64,000 nucleotides of DNA, from contig CAVYMJ010000006.1 of assembly GCA_963769585.1 (NCBI GenBank), forward strand, positions 2,356,001-2,420,000, given 5' to 3'. Below the pieces are notes generated by a model that searched no databases, had not been told where the DNA came from, and saw nothing but the letters and a program-made list of their open reading frames with translations. The translations under genes and the position numbers were made by a program. Shown piece by piece: positions 1-9,454 of this stretch (position 1 is its first letter; each line of letters begins with the position of its first letter). Source of the stretch: SSC3 sp963769585. Its GTDB lineage: Bacteria > Actinomycetota > Actinomycetes > Propionibacteriales > Nocardioidaceae.

Positions 1-770
1 CGATGGGCGAGGACTCGCTCCCACACCTTGTCCACGTCGACCCTCTCGAGTCCGGAACAGGTGAGCACCGGAGGAACCCACGCCCCGGTGGCTGCGCTGC
101 CGCGGTAGACGAAGTGCAGCGCACCCGCCAGCTCCTTGGCGGCGCCCTTGGCCTCGATCTCGTGGGAGCCGTCCGCCTTGTTCACCGCGATCACGTCGGC
201 GATCTCCAAGATGCCCTTCTTGATTCCCTGGAGCTGATCGCCGGTGCGGGCGAGGGTGAGGAAGAGGAAAGTGTCGACCATGCCCGCGACGGTGACCTCG
301 GACTGGCCGACGCCTACCGTCTCGACCAGCACGACGTCGTAGCCGGCAGCCTCCAGCACGAGCATTGCCTGGGTGGTGGCACGCGCCACCCCACCGAGGG
401 TGCCCGCGCTGGGCGACGGCCGGATGTAGGCGTCCGGGTCGGCGGAGAGCCTCGCCATCCGCGTCTTGTCCCCCAGGACCGAGCCGCCGGTGCGGATCGA
501 GGAAGGGTCCACGGCGAGAACCCCGACGCGATGGCCGGCCTGGGTCAGGAAGGTGCCGAGAGCCTCGATGAACGTCGACTTTCCCACGCCCGGGACTCCG
601 GAGATGCCCACCCTGACCGAGCCGCCGTCCCGGTCGGCCAGTGCCGAGAGCAGCTCGCGGGCGTCGACCCGGTGGTCGGGTCGGGACGACTCGACCAGCG
701 TGATGGCCCGGGAGATGTCGGCACGGCGACCGGCCCGGACACCTGCGACGAGGGCAGGGACGTCGACCAT
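1..770 (-). CDS. meaB: methylmalonyl-CoA mutase-associated GTPase MeaB (3' end outside window)
   Basis: G3E-family P-loop GTPase that chaperones adenosylcobalamin-dependent methylmalonyl-CoA mutase: it gates cofactor loading and protects or reactivates the enzyme. The 256 codons visible carry Walker A GVPGVGKS (residues 58-65), VDPSS (88-92), the switch segment ETVGVGQSE (150-158) and the guanine-specificity motif NKAD (197-200), all typical of MeaB/ArgK. The ATG (768-770) overlaps the mutB stop as ATGA, so it is third in a coupled operon mutA-mutB-meaB. The gene runs off the left edge, so the C-terminal dimerisation part (roughly 60-80 residues by family length) is not seen. The older name ArgK/LAO transporter ATPase refers to the same family; the mutase context favours MeaB. 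Confidence 0.93.
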   Translation of the reverse strand, partial: MVDVPALVAGVRAGRRADISRAITLVESSRPDHRVDARELLSALADRDGGSVRVGISGVPGVGKSTFIEALGTFLTQAGHRVGVLAVDPSSIRTGGSVLGDKTRMARLSADPDAYIRPSPSAGTLGGVARATTQAMLVLEAAGYDVVLVETVGVGQSEVTVAGMVDTFLFLTLARTGDQLQGIKKGILEIADVIAVNKADGSHEIEAKGAAKELAGALHFVYRGSAATGAWVPPVLTCSGLERVDVDKVWERVLAH

Positions 771-2944
771 CAGTGCGAGAGCGACTTCGACAGCTTGTCG
801 AGCAGACCGATCGCCGCATCCGCGATGACCGTGCCAGGCCCGAAGACCGCAGCCGCGCCCATCTCCAGGAGGGTCGGAACGTCGTCAGGCGGGATGACCC
901 CGCCGACGACGATCATGATGTCGGGCCGGCCGAGTTCGGCGAGCGCGGCGCGGAGAGCGGGGACCAGCGTCAGGTGTCCGGCTGCAAGCGAGTTGACTCC
1001 CACGATGTGTACGTCGGCGTCGACCGCCTGCTGGGCGACCTCCTCTGGCGTGGCGAACAGCGGCCCCACGTCGACGTCGAACCCGAGGTCGGCGAAGGCT
1101 GTGACGATGACCTTCTGGCCGCGGTCATGTCCGTCCTGGCCCATCTTGGCCACCAGGATCCGCGGGCGGCGACCCTCGTCCTGCTCGAACTTCTCCGTCG
1201 CGGCAAGCACCTTCTGCAGAGCCTCGTGGTCGGCTCCGGAGCGCTTCGACTCGCTGCGGTACACACCTGAGATGGTACGGATCACTGCCTGGTGGCGGCC
1301 GTAGACCTTCTCCAGGGCGTCGGAGATCTCGCCGACAGTCGCCTTGGCCCGGGCCGCGTCCACGGCAAGCGCCAGCAGGTTCCCGTCGAGCGACCCACCG
1401 TGCTGGTGACCGGCCGCGGCGGAGCCGGTCAGGGCCTCGAGCGCCCGACGTACGGCGTCCGGGTCTCGCTCGGCGCGCAGCCGCTCGAGCTTGGCCAGCT
1501 GTGCCGCGTACACCGCCTTGTTGTCGACCTTGAGGACGTCGAGCCGGTCCTCGTCGGCCAAGCGATAGGTGTTGACGCCGATGACCTTCTGGGCGCCGGA
1601 GTCGATCCGGGCCTGGGTACGGGCGGCAGCCTCCTCGATGCGCATCTTGGGGATGCCGGCCTCGATCGCCTTGGCCATGCCCCCGGCCTGCTCGGCCTCG
1701 GTGATGTGCGCCCAGGCACGCTCGGCCAGGTCCTGGGTAAGGCGCTCGACGTAGTACGAGCCGGCCCAAGGGTCGATCGTGCTGGTCGTACCCGACTCCT
1801 GCTGGAGCAGCAGCTGGGTGTTGCGCGCGATGCGCGCGGAGAAGTCGGTCGGTAGGGCGATGGCCTCGTCAAGGGCGTTGGTGTGCAGCGACTGGGTGTG
1901 CCCCTGGGTGGACGCCATCGCCTCGATGCAGGTCCTCCCGACGTTGTTGAAGACGTCCTGGGCGGTCAGGGACCAGCCACTGGTCTGCGAGTGGGTTCGC
2001 AGCGAGAGGGACTTCGGGTTCTGCGGGTCGAACTGTGAGACGAGCCGTGCCCACAGCGCGCGGGCGGCGCGCATCTTGGCGATCTCCATGTAGAAGTTCA
2101 TCCCGATCGCCCAGAAGAAGCTGAGCCGCGGGGCGAACTTGTCGATGTCGATGCCCGCGTCGAGACCGGCGCGGATGTACTCGACACCGTCGGCGAGCGT
2201 GTAGGCCAGCTCGAGATCCTGGGTGGCCCCCGCCTCCTGGATGTGGTATCCCGAGATCGAGATCGAGTTGAAGCGCGGCATCCTCGCCGAGGTGAACGCG
2301 AAGATGTCGGAGATGATCCGCATGCTCGGCGAAGGGGGGTAGATGTAGGTGTTGCGGACCATGAACTCCTTGAGGATGTCGTTCTGGATGGTCCCGGTGA
2401 GCTGTTCCGGCTTCACCCCCTGCTCCTCGGCCGCCACGACGTAGAGAGCCAGGACCGGCAGTACCGCGCCATTCATCGTCATCGACACCGACATCTGGTC
2501 GAGCGGGATGCCGTCGAACAGCGTGCGCGCGTCGTAGATCGAGTCGATCGCCACTCCGGCCATGCCGACGTCCCCGGCAACCCGAGGGTGGTCGGAGTCG
2601 TAGCCCCGGTGGGTCGCCAGGTCGAAGGCGACCGAGAGCCCCTTCTGGCCCGCCTTCAGGTTGCGCCGGTAGAAGGCGTTGGACTCCTCCGCGGTGGAGA
2701 AGCCCGCGTACTGGCGGATCGTCCACGGCTGGGTGGTGTACATCGTCGGATAGGGCCCGCGCAGGAAGGGCGCCAGGCCGGGGAAGGTCGCGGTGGCGTC
2801 GAGCCCGTCGAGGTCGGCGGACGTGTACAGCCCCTTGATCGGGATGCCCTCGGGTGACAGCCACGGCTCCTGCTCGCGGGTCGCGGCGTCTGACTGACCA
2901 CCAGCCTCCAGTGGCAGGCCGGCGAACGACTCGGGGATGCTCAC
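770..2944 (-). CDS. mutB: methylmalonyl-CoA mutase, large (catalytic, B12-binding) subunit
   Basis: Adenosylcobalamin-dependent isomerase converting (R)-methylmalonyl-CoA to succinyl-CoA at the end of propionate, odd-chain and branched-chain catabolism. The 724-residue product has the family's usual length: an N-terminal TIM barrel with the substrate-binding stretch RNTYIYPPSPSMRI, and a C-terminal cobalamin domain with the DxHxxG signature (GQDGHDRG, about residues 598-605). The start is a GTG (2942-2944) whose GTGA overlaps the stop of mutA, and its own stop overlaps the meaB ATG. The tight coupling implies one transcript with stoichiometric synthesis of the heterodimer. Product succinyl-CoA feeds the sucCD and sdh genes elsewhere in the window. 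Confidence 0.96.
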   Translation of the reverse strand: MSIPESFAGLPLEAGGQSDAATREQEPWLSPEGIPIKGLYTSADLDGLDATATFPGLAPFLRGPYPTMYTTQPWTIRQYAGFSTAEESNAFYRRNLKAGQKGLSVAFDLATHRGYDSDHPRVAGDVGMAGVAIDSIYDARTLFDGIPLDQMSVSMTMNGAVLPVLALYVVAAEEQGVKPEQLTGTIQNDILKEFMVRNTYIYPPSPSMRIISDIFAFTSARMPRFNSISISGYHIQEAGATQDLELAYTLADGVEYIRAGLDAGIDIDKFAPRLSFFWAIGMNFYMEIAKMRAARALWARLVSQFDPQNPKSLSLRTHSQTSGWSLTAQDVFNNVGRTCIEAMASTQGHTQSLHTNALDEAIALPTDFSARIARNTQLLLQQESGTTSTIDPWAGSYYVERLTQDLAERAWAHITEAEQAGGMAKAIEAGIPKMRIEEAAARTQARIDSGAQKVIGVNTYRLADEDRLDVLKVDNKAVYAAQLAKLERLRAERDPDAVRRALEALTGSAAAGHQHGGSLDGNLLALAVDAARAKATVGEISDALEKVYGRHQAVIRTISGVYRSESKRSGADHEALQKVLAATEKFEQDEGRRPRILVAKMGQDGHDRGQKVIVTAFADLGFDVDVGPLFATPEEVAQQAVDADVHIVGVNSLAAGHLTLVPALRAALAELGRPDIMIVVGGVIPPDDVPTLLEMGAAAVFGPGTVIADAAIGLLDKLSKSLSH

Positions 2945-4728
2945 GTGCCCAGCTCCTCTCGCACCCGGGTGAGGAACGCGAGTGCGTCGATGCCCATCGC
3001 TGCACTGTCGTCGACGACGATGCCCGCACCCGGCTTGCCTGCGAGGATCAGGTACGACGCACCCGCCTCCCGGAGAGCCGCGATGGCCTCAGCTCCCCAC
3101 CCGGCGTACGCCGCATCGGTGCCGCACAGGCAGACGACGGGCTGACCCTGGTAGGCCGCTACCAGGTCGGCACCCGACTCGCTCGGCCCAGTGCTCACGG
3201 TCTCGACGCCGCCGGCAGCGAGCAGGTTGTGGGCGAAGGTGGCGCGTGCGGTGTGCGCCGCGACGCTGCCCATCGTTGCCAGGAGTACAGGCGTGGCGAC
3301 CGGCTGGTCACGCAGCGCCTCGAACTCGATGCCGTAGCCGTCGGCGCTCGGGGCATGCTCAGGGTGGGGCCGGCGGTCCGGGAGGACCTCGCCCAGGTTC
3401 GGGAACTCTGTGAGCCCAGTGATGGGCCGCTTCCGCGTACGGATCTGCTGCAGACGTGGCAGCTTGCCCTGCTCCTCGACCCGGTCGAGGAGGCCTCCGC
3501 GCTCCTTGGCGAGCGAGGCCACGACGCCACCCTCCGCCTCGAGCTCGCAGAACTGGGCCCAGCCTGCAGCGGACAGGTCGTCGGTGAGCTGTTCGACGGC
3601 ATACGACCCGCCAGCCGGGTCGGTGACCCTGGCGACGTGGGCCTCGTGGATCAGCAGTGACGAGGTGTTACGGGCGATGCGCCTGCTGAACGCGTCGGGG
3701 AGGCCGAGCGCGGTGTCGAAGGGCAGCACCGTGACCGAGGCCGCACCGCCCGCACCCGCAGCGAAGGCCGCCACGGTGCCGCGGAGCATGTTCACCCATG
3801 GGTCGTGCTTGGTCATCATCTGCCGACTTGTCACGGCGTGCTGCACCTGGGCAGGGGCCCCGGGAACACTGGAGAGCTCGAGCACGCGCTGCCACAGCCG
3901 ACGGGCGGCCCTCAGCTTCGCGATCGTCGGGAACTGCTCGACGGTGGCCGCGTAGCGGAACTCGATGAGCGACGCTGCGGTCGCCACGTCGAGCCCGGTT
4001 GCGACGAGCTGCCGCAGGTAGGTGACACCAACGGCGAGGCTGTAGCCGAGCTCCTGCGCATCGGTCGCCCAGGCGTCGTGGAGGGCGGTGGCGTCCACCA
4101 CCATTGCCCTCGTGCCGGCCCCCTGTGCCAGCTCGACGATGCGTGCGAGGTCGACAGTGGGTGCGACGTCGACCGAGCGGCCACCGCCACGCAGCGCGCG
4201 GCCGATCGGATCGGCTCCGAGGTTGCTGCCCGGGGCTGCGGTAAGCCCTCGCTCACCGAGCAAGGCAAGAAATGCCTCAGCGGCCGCGACAGGCTGGTCG
4301 GCGTCGAGCACGACCGGCGCCAAGTCGAGATAGACCTTCTCAAGGACCGCACGCAGGTCGGCGATGGCGATGCCGCCACGGCCGACGGTGAGCCAGAGAC
4401 TGGTGACGCCGTTCTCCAGGTCGGCGACGGCGGCCTCGGCGGCCAGCCCGGCGTCGGGGTCGCCGAGGTGCGCTCGGATGTCCCAGCCCAGGTCGCCCCT
4501 GTCCAGCGAGGTGCCCCGGGTGTAGGAGTCGGCCCGGAACTCACCGGGAGTGCCGAGCGGCGTGACGCGGATGCCGTCCAGCGTCGTACGGGTGAGTTTC
4601 TCCCAGACCGCGGAGTCAGGGTCCTCGGCACCGAGCCGGCCAGCTTTGCGCAGGACCGCGGCAGCCTCGCGCTCCCAGTCCGCGACGGTGTGCTCCTGCC
4701 CACCGGCAAGGAGTGACAGGTGCTCCAT
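2941..4728 (-). CDS. mutA: methylmalonyl-CoA mutase, small subunit
   Basis: Non-catalytic partner of the mutase heterodimer. About 595 residues from the ATG at 4726-4728 (MEHLSLLAGG...); the open frame extends to 4821 but that extension has no homologous look and this ATG fits actinobacterial MutA. It shares the mutase barrel fold and a degenerate C-terminal cobalamin-like domain: the DxHxxG histidine is absent, as expected of the small subunit. First gene of the operon; its stop overlaps the mutB GTG by four bases. The C-terminal region (about 2941-3080) has a diverged, frameshifted relative at 47668-47815. Confidence 0.94.
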   Translation of the reverse strand: MEHLSLLAGGQEHTVADWEREAAAVLRKAGRLGAEDPDSAVWEKLTRTTLDGIRVTPLGTPGEFRADSYTRGTSLDRGDLGWDIRAHLGDPDAGLAAEAAVADLENGVTSLWLTVGRGGIAIADLRAVLEKVYLDLAPVVLDADQPVAAAEAFLALLGERGLTAAPGSNLGADPIGRALRGGGRSVDVAPTVDLARIVELAQGAGTRAMVVDATALHDAWATDAQELGYSLAVGVTYLRQLVATGLDVATAASLIEFRYAATVEQFPTIAKLRAARRLWQRVLELSSVPGAPAQVQHAVTSRQMMTKHDPWVNMLRGTVAAFAAGAGGAASVTVLPFDTALGLPDAFSRRIARNTSSLLIHEAHVARVTDPAGGSYAVEQLTDDLSAAGWAQFCELEAEGGVVASLAKERGGLLDRVEEQGKLPRLQQIRTRKRPITGLTEFPNLGEVLPDRRPHPEHAPSADGYGIEFEALRDQPVATPVLLATMGSVAAHTARATFAHNLLAAGGVETVSTGPSESGADLVAAYQGQPVVCLCGTDAAYAGWGAEAIAALREAGASYLILAGKPGAGIVVDDSAAMGIDALAFLTRVREELGT

Positions 4729-4960
4729 ATGCCGAAGGTTACGGCCGCAGCGCGCCCGAGGGCACCGCAGCCATGGGTGAGATGAGCCATACGAAGGTTG
4801 ACTGACGGGTAACAGGGGCATGCCCGATCGGAATCGGACACGTTTCGGGATTCTTGGTCAGGGTGCTTCCTTAGATACCGGTGGTATGGCAGCCTTCGAG
4901 CAGCGAGACCCACGAATCTGGCTCAAAACAAGGCGGATTCGACGTGCAAAGGAGCACTGG

Positions 4961-5950
4961 ATGACCCGCACCGCGCCGACTGGCTCCAAGCTCGGGTACG
5001 ACCCGAGCCGCCCCGCGAGCCGTCAGAGCAGGCTCTTCGCTCTGGGTCTGACCGCCTTGGTCCGGCCCCTGCTCGAAGTCGGGCACCACAGCCGGCTCGC
5101 GCTCAAGGTCGCCCGTCCGTTGATCGACAAGGCGGCGGCACACCAAGGAACCTCGGCCGGGATCACGGTCTCGAACCTGCGCAGCAACGGCATCCGCGGG
5201 CTCTGGCTCGACAACCCCGAGGCCGAGGACGCCGGCCGGGTCATCCTCTACCTCCACGGCGGGGGCTTCGTAGGCTGCTCCCCCGACACCCACAAGGGCC
5301 TGGCGTCGGGACTGTGCAAGACGTCGGGGTCCTCGGCACTGGTCCTCGACTACCGGCTGGCGCCCGAGCACCCGTTCCCGGCTGCGGCCGACGACGCCCT
5401 CACGGCCTACCAGATGCTGCTCACGCGCGGCTACGACCCGTCGCTGATCACGCTGGCCGGAGACTCCGCGGGAGGCCACCTGGTCTCCCGGCTGCTGGCC
5501 GACCTCGACGAGCGGGGACTGCCGATGCCGGCCGGAGCCCTGCTGCTCTCACCCTTCCTCGACCTCACCGGCGAGAAGGCCTTCGCCGCGGACAAGGAGC
5601 ACCGCGACCCCTTCATCTTCCCCAAGGGCGCCGAGTGGAGCGGAAGGGCGTACGCCGGCAGGCTGGCGCCCAACGACCCGCACCTGGACGTGCTGGCCAA
5701 GGACAAGCGCCGCTGGCCGACGACCCTGATCCAGGTCGGTGACACCGAGTGCCTGCTGCCCGACTCCGAGCGCATGGCAAACTCGCTGGCACAGGCAGGG
5801 GTCCCCGTCACGCTGCAGATCTGGCCGGGCCAGGTGCACGTCTTCCAGGCCTTCCCCAGCATGACTCCGGAGGCCAAGGCCGCCGTACGCGAGGCCGGGC
5901 AGTTCCTGCGGGCGGTCACCAGCCTCGCGGCTACCGCACAGACCGCCTGA
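4961..5950 (+). CDS. alpha/beta hydrolase, hormone-sensitive-lipase (LipH/LipN-like) type esterase
   Basis: Predicted carboxylesterase or lipase of the bacterial HSL family, 329 residues. The oxyanion motif HGGGF lies at about residues 98-102, DYRLAPEHPFPAA follows, and the nucleophile elbow GDSAGG is near 167-172. The acid is probably the Asp in GDTE and the base the His in VHVFQ near the C-terminus. The ATG at 4961 was chosen for its strong ribosome binding site AAAGGAG (4948-4954); the open frame extends upstream to 4820 without a better start. It is divergent from the mut operon. Substrate is unknown; fatty acyl esters are the usual guess. An ATACC-GGT-GGTAT inverted repeat lies upstream (4875-4887). 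Confidence 0.85.
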   Translation: MTRTAPTGSKLGYDPSRPASRQSRLFALGLTALVRPLLEVGHHSRLALKVARPLIDKAAAHQGTSAGITVSNLRSNGIRGLWLDNPEAEDAGRVILYLHGGGFVGCSPDTHKGLASGLCKTSGSSALVLDYRLAPEHPFPAAADDALTAYQMLLTRGYDPSLITLAGDSAGGHLVSRLLADLDERGLPMPAGALLLSPFLDLTGEKAFAADKEHRDPFIFPKGAEWSGRAYAGRLAPNDPHLDVLAKDKRRWPTTLIQVGDTECLLPDSERMANSLAQAGVPVTLQIWPGQVHVFQAFPSMTPEAKAAVREAGQFLRAVTSLAATAQTA

Positions 5951-6164
5951 CCGCCTGACCGCAGCCCTGCGAGGACGGTCGACGACCGACCCACGGCCTG
6001 AACCTGCGCCTGGAGCTTTTCGTCACACAGCCGTGCGGTAATTGATTTCACAGCCTCCCCGTCGGTCGTTGCCGAGACGCGCCGATAGAGTGCGCTCGAT
6101 GCCCTTGGGCAGATTTCCAGGGCGGAGACGTCAGCAGAGCGAGCTCGAGTTCGGAGGATTTCCC

Positions 6165-6542
6165 TTGGCCAGCTCTCCGGTAGGAACCCTGTACCGCGGC
6201 CGCGAAGGCATGTGGTCGTGGGTGGCCCACCGCATTACCGGTGTGGTGATCTTCTTCTTCCTCTTCGCTCACGTGATCGACACCGCGATGGTGCGGGTCT
6301 CGCCGGAGGCCTACAACGTCGCGGTCGAGACCTACAAGAACCCCATCGTCGGGGTGATGGAGATCGGACTCGTCGCAGCGGTGGTCTTCCACGGGCTGAA
6401 CGGCATCCGGATCATCCTGGTCGACTTCTGGTCGCAGGGCCCGCGATTCCACAGGCAGATGGCGTACGGCGTCATCGCGCTCTGGGTCGCGCTGATGGCT
6501 CCGTTCGTGGTGCGCCACCTGAGCAACGTCTTCGGGAGCTGA
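6165..6542 (+). CDS. sdhC: succinate dehydrogenase cytochrome b556 subunit
   Basis: Haem-binding membrane anchor of complex II, 125 residues with three hydrophobic segments. The motif HRITGV and the later HGLNGIR carry histidines of the kind that ligate haem b in this family. The start is unusual: a TTG at 6165-6167, six bases after a near-perfect Shine-Dalgarno GGAGGA (6153-6158). In-frame ATGs at 6042 and 6099 would add a basic, low-complexity leader and lack a good RBS. First gene of sdhCDAB; one base separates it from sdhD. Confidence 0.9.
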   Translation: MASSPVGTLYRGREGMWSWVAHRITGVVIFFFLFAHVIDTAMVRVSPEAYNVAVETYKNPIVGVMEIGLVAAVVFHGLNGIRIILVDFWSQGPRFHRQMAYGVIALWVALMAPFVVRHLSNVFGS

Positions 6543-6543
6543 C

Positions 6544-6978
6544 ATGTCCGTACCCACCCTGCAGGCACCCCGGAGCCGCGCGACCGACCGCGGCAACTTC
6601 GAGCTCAACAGCTGGCTGTTCATGCGTGGCTCGGGCGTGCTGCTGCTCGTGCTCGTCTTCGGCCACCTCTTCGTCAACCTCATGCTGGGCGAGGGCATCC
6701 ATCGCATCGACTTCGCGTTCGTGGCGGGCAAGTGGGCCGACCCGTTCTGGCAGACCTGGGACCTGGCCATGCTCTGGCTCGCCGAGCTGCACGGCATGAA
6801 CGGTCTCCGAACGATCATCAACGACTACACGACCAAGGAGACGACGCGCTTCGTACTGAAGACGCTGCTCTACTTCTCGGCGTTCATCGTCCTCGCCCTG
6901 GGCACGCTGGTGATCTTCACCTTCGACCCGTGCGCGGACCCGACCCAGGCCGCGCAGCTCGCGGCATGCAGGGGCTGA
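6544..6978 (+). CDS. sdhD: succinate dehydrogenase hydrophobic membrane anchor subunit
   Basis: Second membrane subunit of complex II, 144 residues, three predicted membrane helices after a short hydrophilic N-terminus. FGHLFVNL and ELHGMNGLRTIINDY match the actinobacterial SdhD pattern, with histidines positioned for haem or quinone binding. It starts one base after the sdhC stop and ends seven bases before sdhA, so translational coupling is likely. Confidence 0.92.
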   Translation: MSVPTLQAPRSRATDRGNFELNSWLFMRGSGVLLLVLVFGHLFVNLMLGEGIHRIDFAFVAGKWADPFWQTWDLAMLWLAELHGMNGLRTIINDYTTKETTRFVLKTLLYFSAFIVLALGTLVIFTFDPCADPTQAAQLAACRG

Positions 6979-6985
6979 TCCACCG

Positions 6986-8739
6986 ATGGCAAGCACAGTC
7001 ACGTTCCACAAGTACGACGTGGTCATCGTCGGCGCCGGTGGCGCCGGGATGCGCGCGGCGCTCGAGGCCGGCCAGCGCACCCGCACGGCGGTTCTGACCA
7101 AGCTCTATCCCACGCGCTCACACACGGGCGCCGCCCAGGGCGGCATGTGCGCCGCGCTGGCCAACGTCGAGGAGGACAACTGGGAGTGGCACACCTTCGA
7201 CACGGTCAAGGGTGGCGACTACCTGGTGGACCAGGATGCCGCGGAGGTGATGGCCAGGGAGGCCATCGACGCGGTCCTCGACCTGGAGAAGATGGGCCTG
7301 CCCTTCAACCGGACCGAGGAGGGCAAGATCGACCAGCGCCGCTTCGGCGGGCACACCCGCAACCACGGCGAGGCCGCCGTACGCCGGTCCTGCTTCGCCG
7401 CCGACCGCACCGGTCACATGATCCTGCAGACGCTGTACCAACAGTGCATCAAGCACAACGTCGAGTTCTACAACGAGTTCTACGTACTGGACCTGCTCTA
7501 TGTCGACGGTGCGGTGACCGGAGCGGTGGCCTACGAGCTGGCCACCGGTGACTTGCACGTCTTCCAGGCCAAGGCAGTGATCCTCGCCACCGGCGGCTTC
7601 GGCAAGGTATTCCGCACCACCTCCAACGCCCACACCCTCACCGGCGACGGCATGGGCATCGTGTGGCGCAAGGGGCTGCCGCTGGAGGACATGGAGTTCT
7701 TCCAGTTCCACCCGACCGGCCTGGCGGGCCTGGGTGTGCTGCTCTCGGAGGCGGCCCGCGGTGAGGGTGGCATCCTGCGCAACAGCGAGAACGAGCGCTT
7801 CATGGAGCGCTACGCGCCAACGATCAAGGACCTGGCGCCACGGGACATGGTGGCGCGGGCGATGGCCAACGAGGTGCGAGAGGGGCGCGGCGCCGGTCCC
7901 GACAAGGCGTACGTCTACCTGGACCTGACCCACCTGCCCAGGGAGCAGATCGACGCCAAGCTCCCTGACATCACCGAGTTCGCGCGGACCTACCTGGGTG
8001 TTGAGCCCTACACCGAGATGATCCCGGTCTTCCCGACCGCGCACTACGCCATGGGCGGCGTGCCGACGAACATCAAGGGCGAGGCGCTGTCGGACAACGA
8101 CACCGTGATCCCTGGCCTGTACGCGGCCGGGGAGGTGGCCTGCGTGTCGGTGCACGGAGCGAACCGGCTCGGCACGAACTCACTACTGGACATCAACGTG
8201 TTCGGGCGCCGGGCCGGCCTCTACGCCTCGGGGTACGCCGCGACAGCGGAGTACACCGACCTGCCGGAGGCCCCGGAGTCGCTGGTGGTCTCGATGATCG
8301 AGTCGATGCGCGATGGCAACGGGACCGAGCGGGTCGCTGCCATCCGCCAGGAACTGCAGGCCACCATGGACCTCAACGCGCAGGTGTACCGCACCGAGGG
8401 ATCGCTCAAGCAGGCGCTGTCCGACATCGAAGGGCTGCGGGCCCGCTACGCGAACGTCTCGGTGCAGGACAAGGGCAAGCGGTTCAACACCGACCTTCTC
8501 GAGGCCGTCGAGCTGGGCTTCCTGCTCGACCTTGCCGAGGTCCTGGTCGTCTCCGCGCTGGCGCGCAACGAGTCTCGCGGCGGTCACTTCCGCGAGGACT
8601 ACGCCACCCGTGACGACGTGAACTTCCTGCGCCACACCATGGCCTACCGCGAGGTCGCGGCCGACGGGTCCGTGTCGGTGCGCCTGGACTACAAACCGGT
8701 CATCGAGACCCGTTACAAGCCGATGGAGCGGAAGTACTG

Positions 8740-8740
<1 letters not shown>
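6986..8740 (+). CDS. sdhA: succinate dehydrogenase flavoprotein subunit
   Basis: Catalytic subunit oxidising succinate to fumarate with covalent FAD, 584 residues. The dinucleotide-binding VVIVGAGGAG is at residues 11-20, the histidyl-FAD site is in TRSHTGAAQGG (the His near residue 45), and later motifs include QFHPTGL, HYAMGGV and the conserved C-terminal GGHFRED. The stop overlaps the sdhB ATG (TGATG at 8738-8742). It is the soluble part of complex II on the cytoplasmic face and links the TCA cycle to the menaquinone pool. Confidence 0.97.
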
Positions 8741-9441
<701 letters not shown>

Positions 9442-9454
9442 CCCTCGGCCCGGC

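Noticed and set aside
3..1304. Long plus-strand frame opposite meaB and mutB
   Set aside because: The minus strand encodes clear MeaB and mutase with catalytic motifs and overlapping starts; the plus-strand product has none.
4820..4960. Upstream start for the HSL-type esterase
   Set aside because: The added 47 residues are not family-like and lack an RBS; ATG 4961 has AAAGGAG at the right distance.
5943..5966. Triple ACCGCCTG direct repeat after the esterase gene, considered as an attachment site or CRISPR-like unit
   Set aside because: Only three short contiguous copies straddling the stop codon; probably slippage, with no flanking mobile genes.
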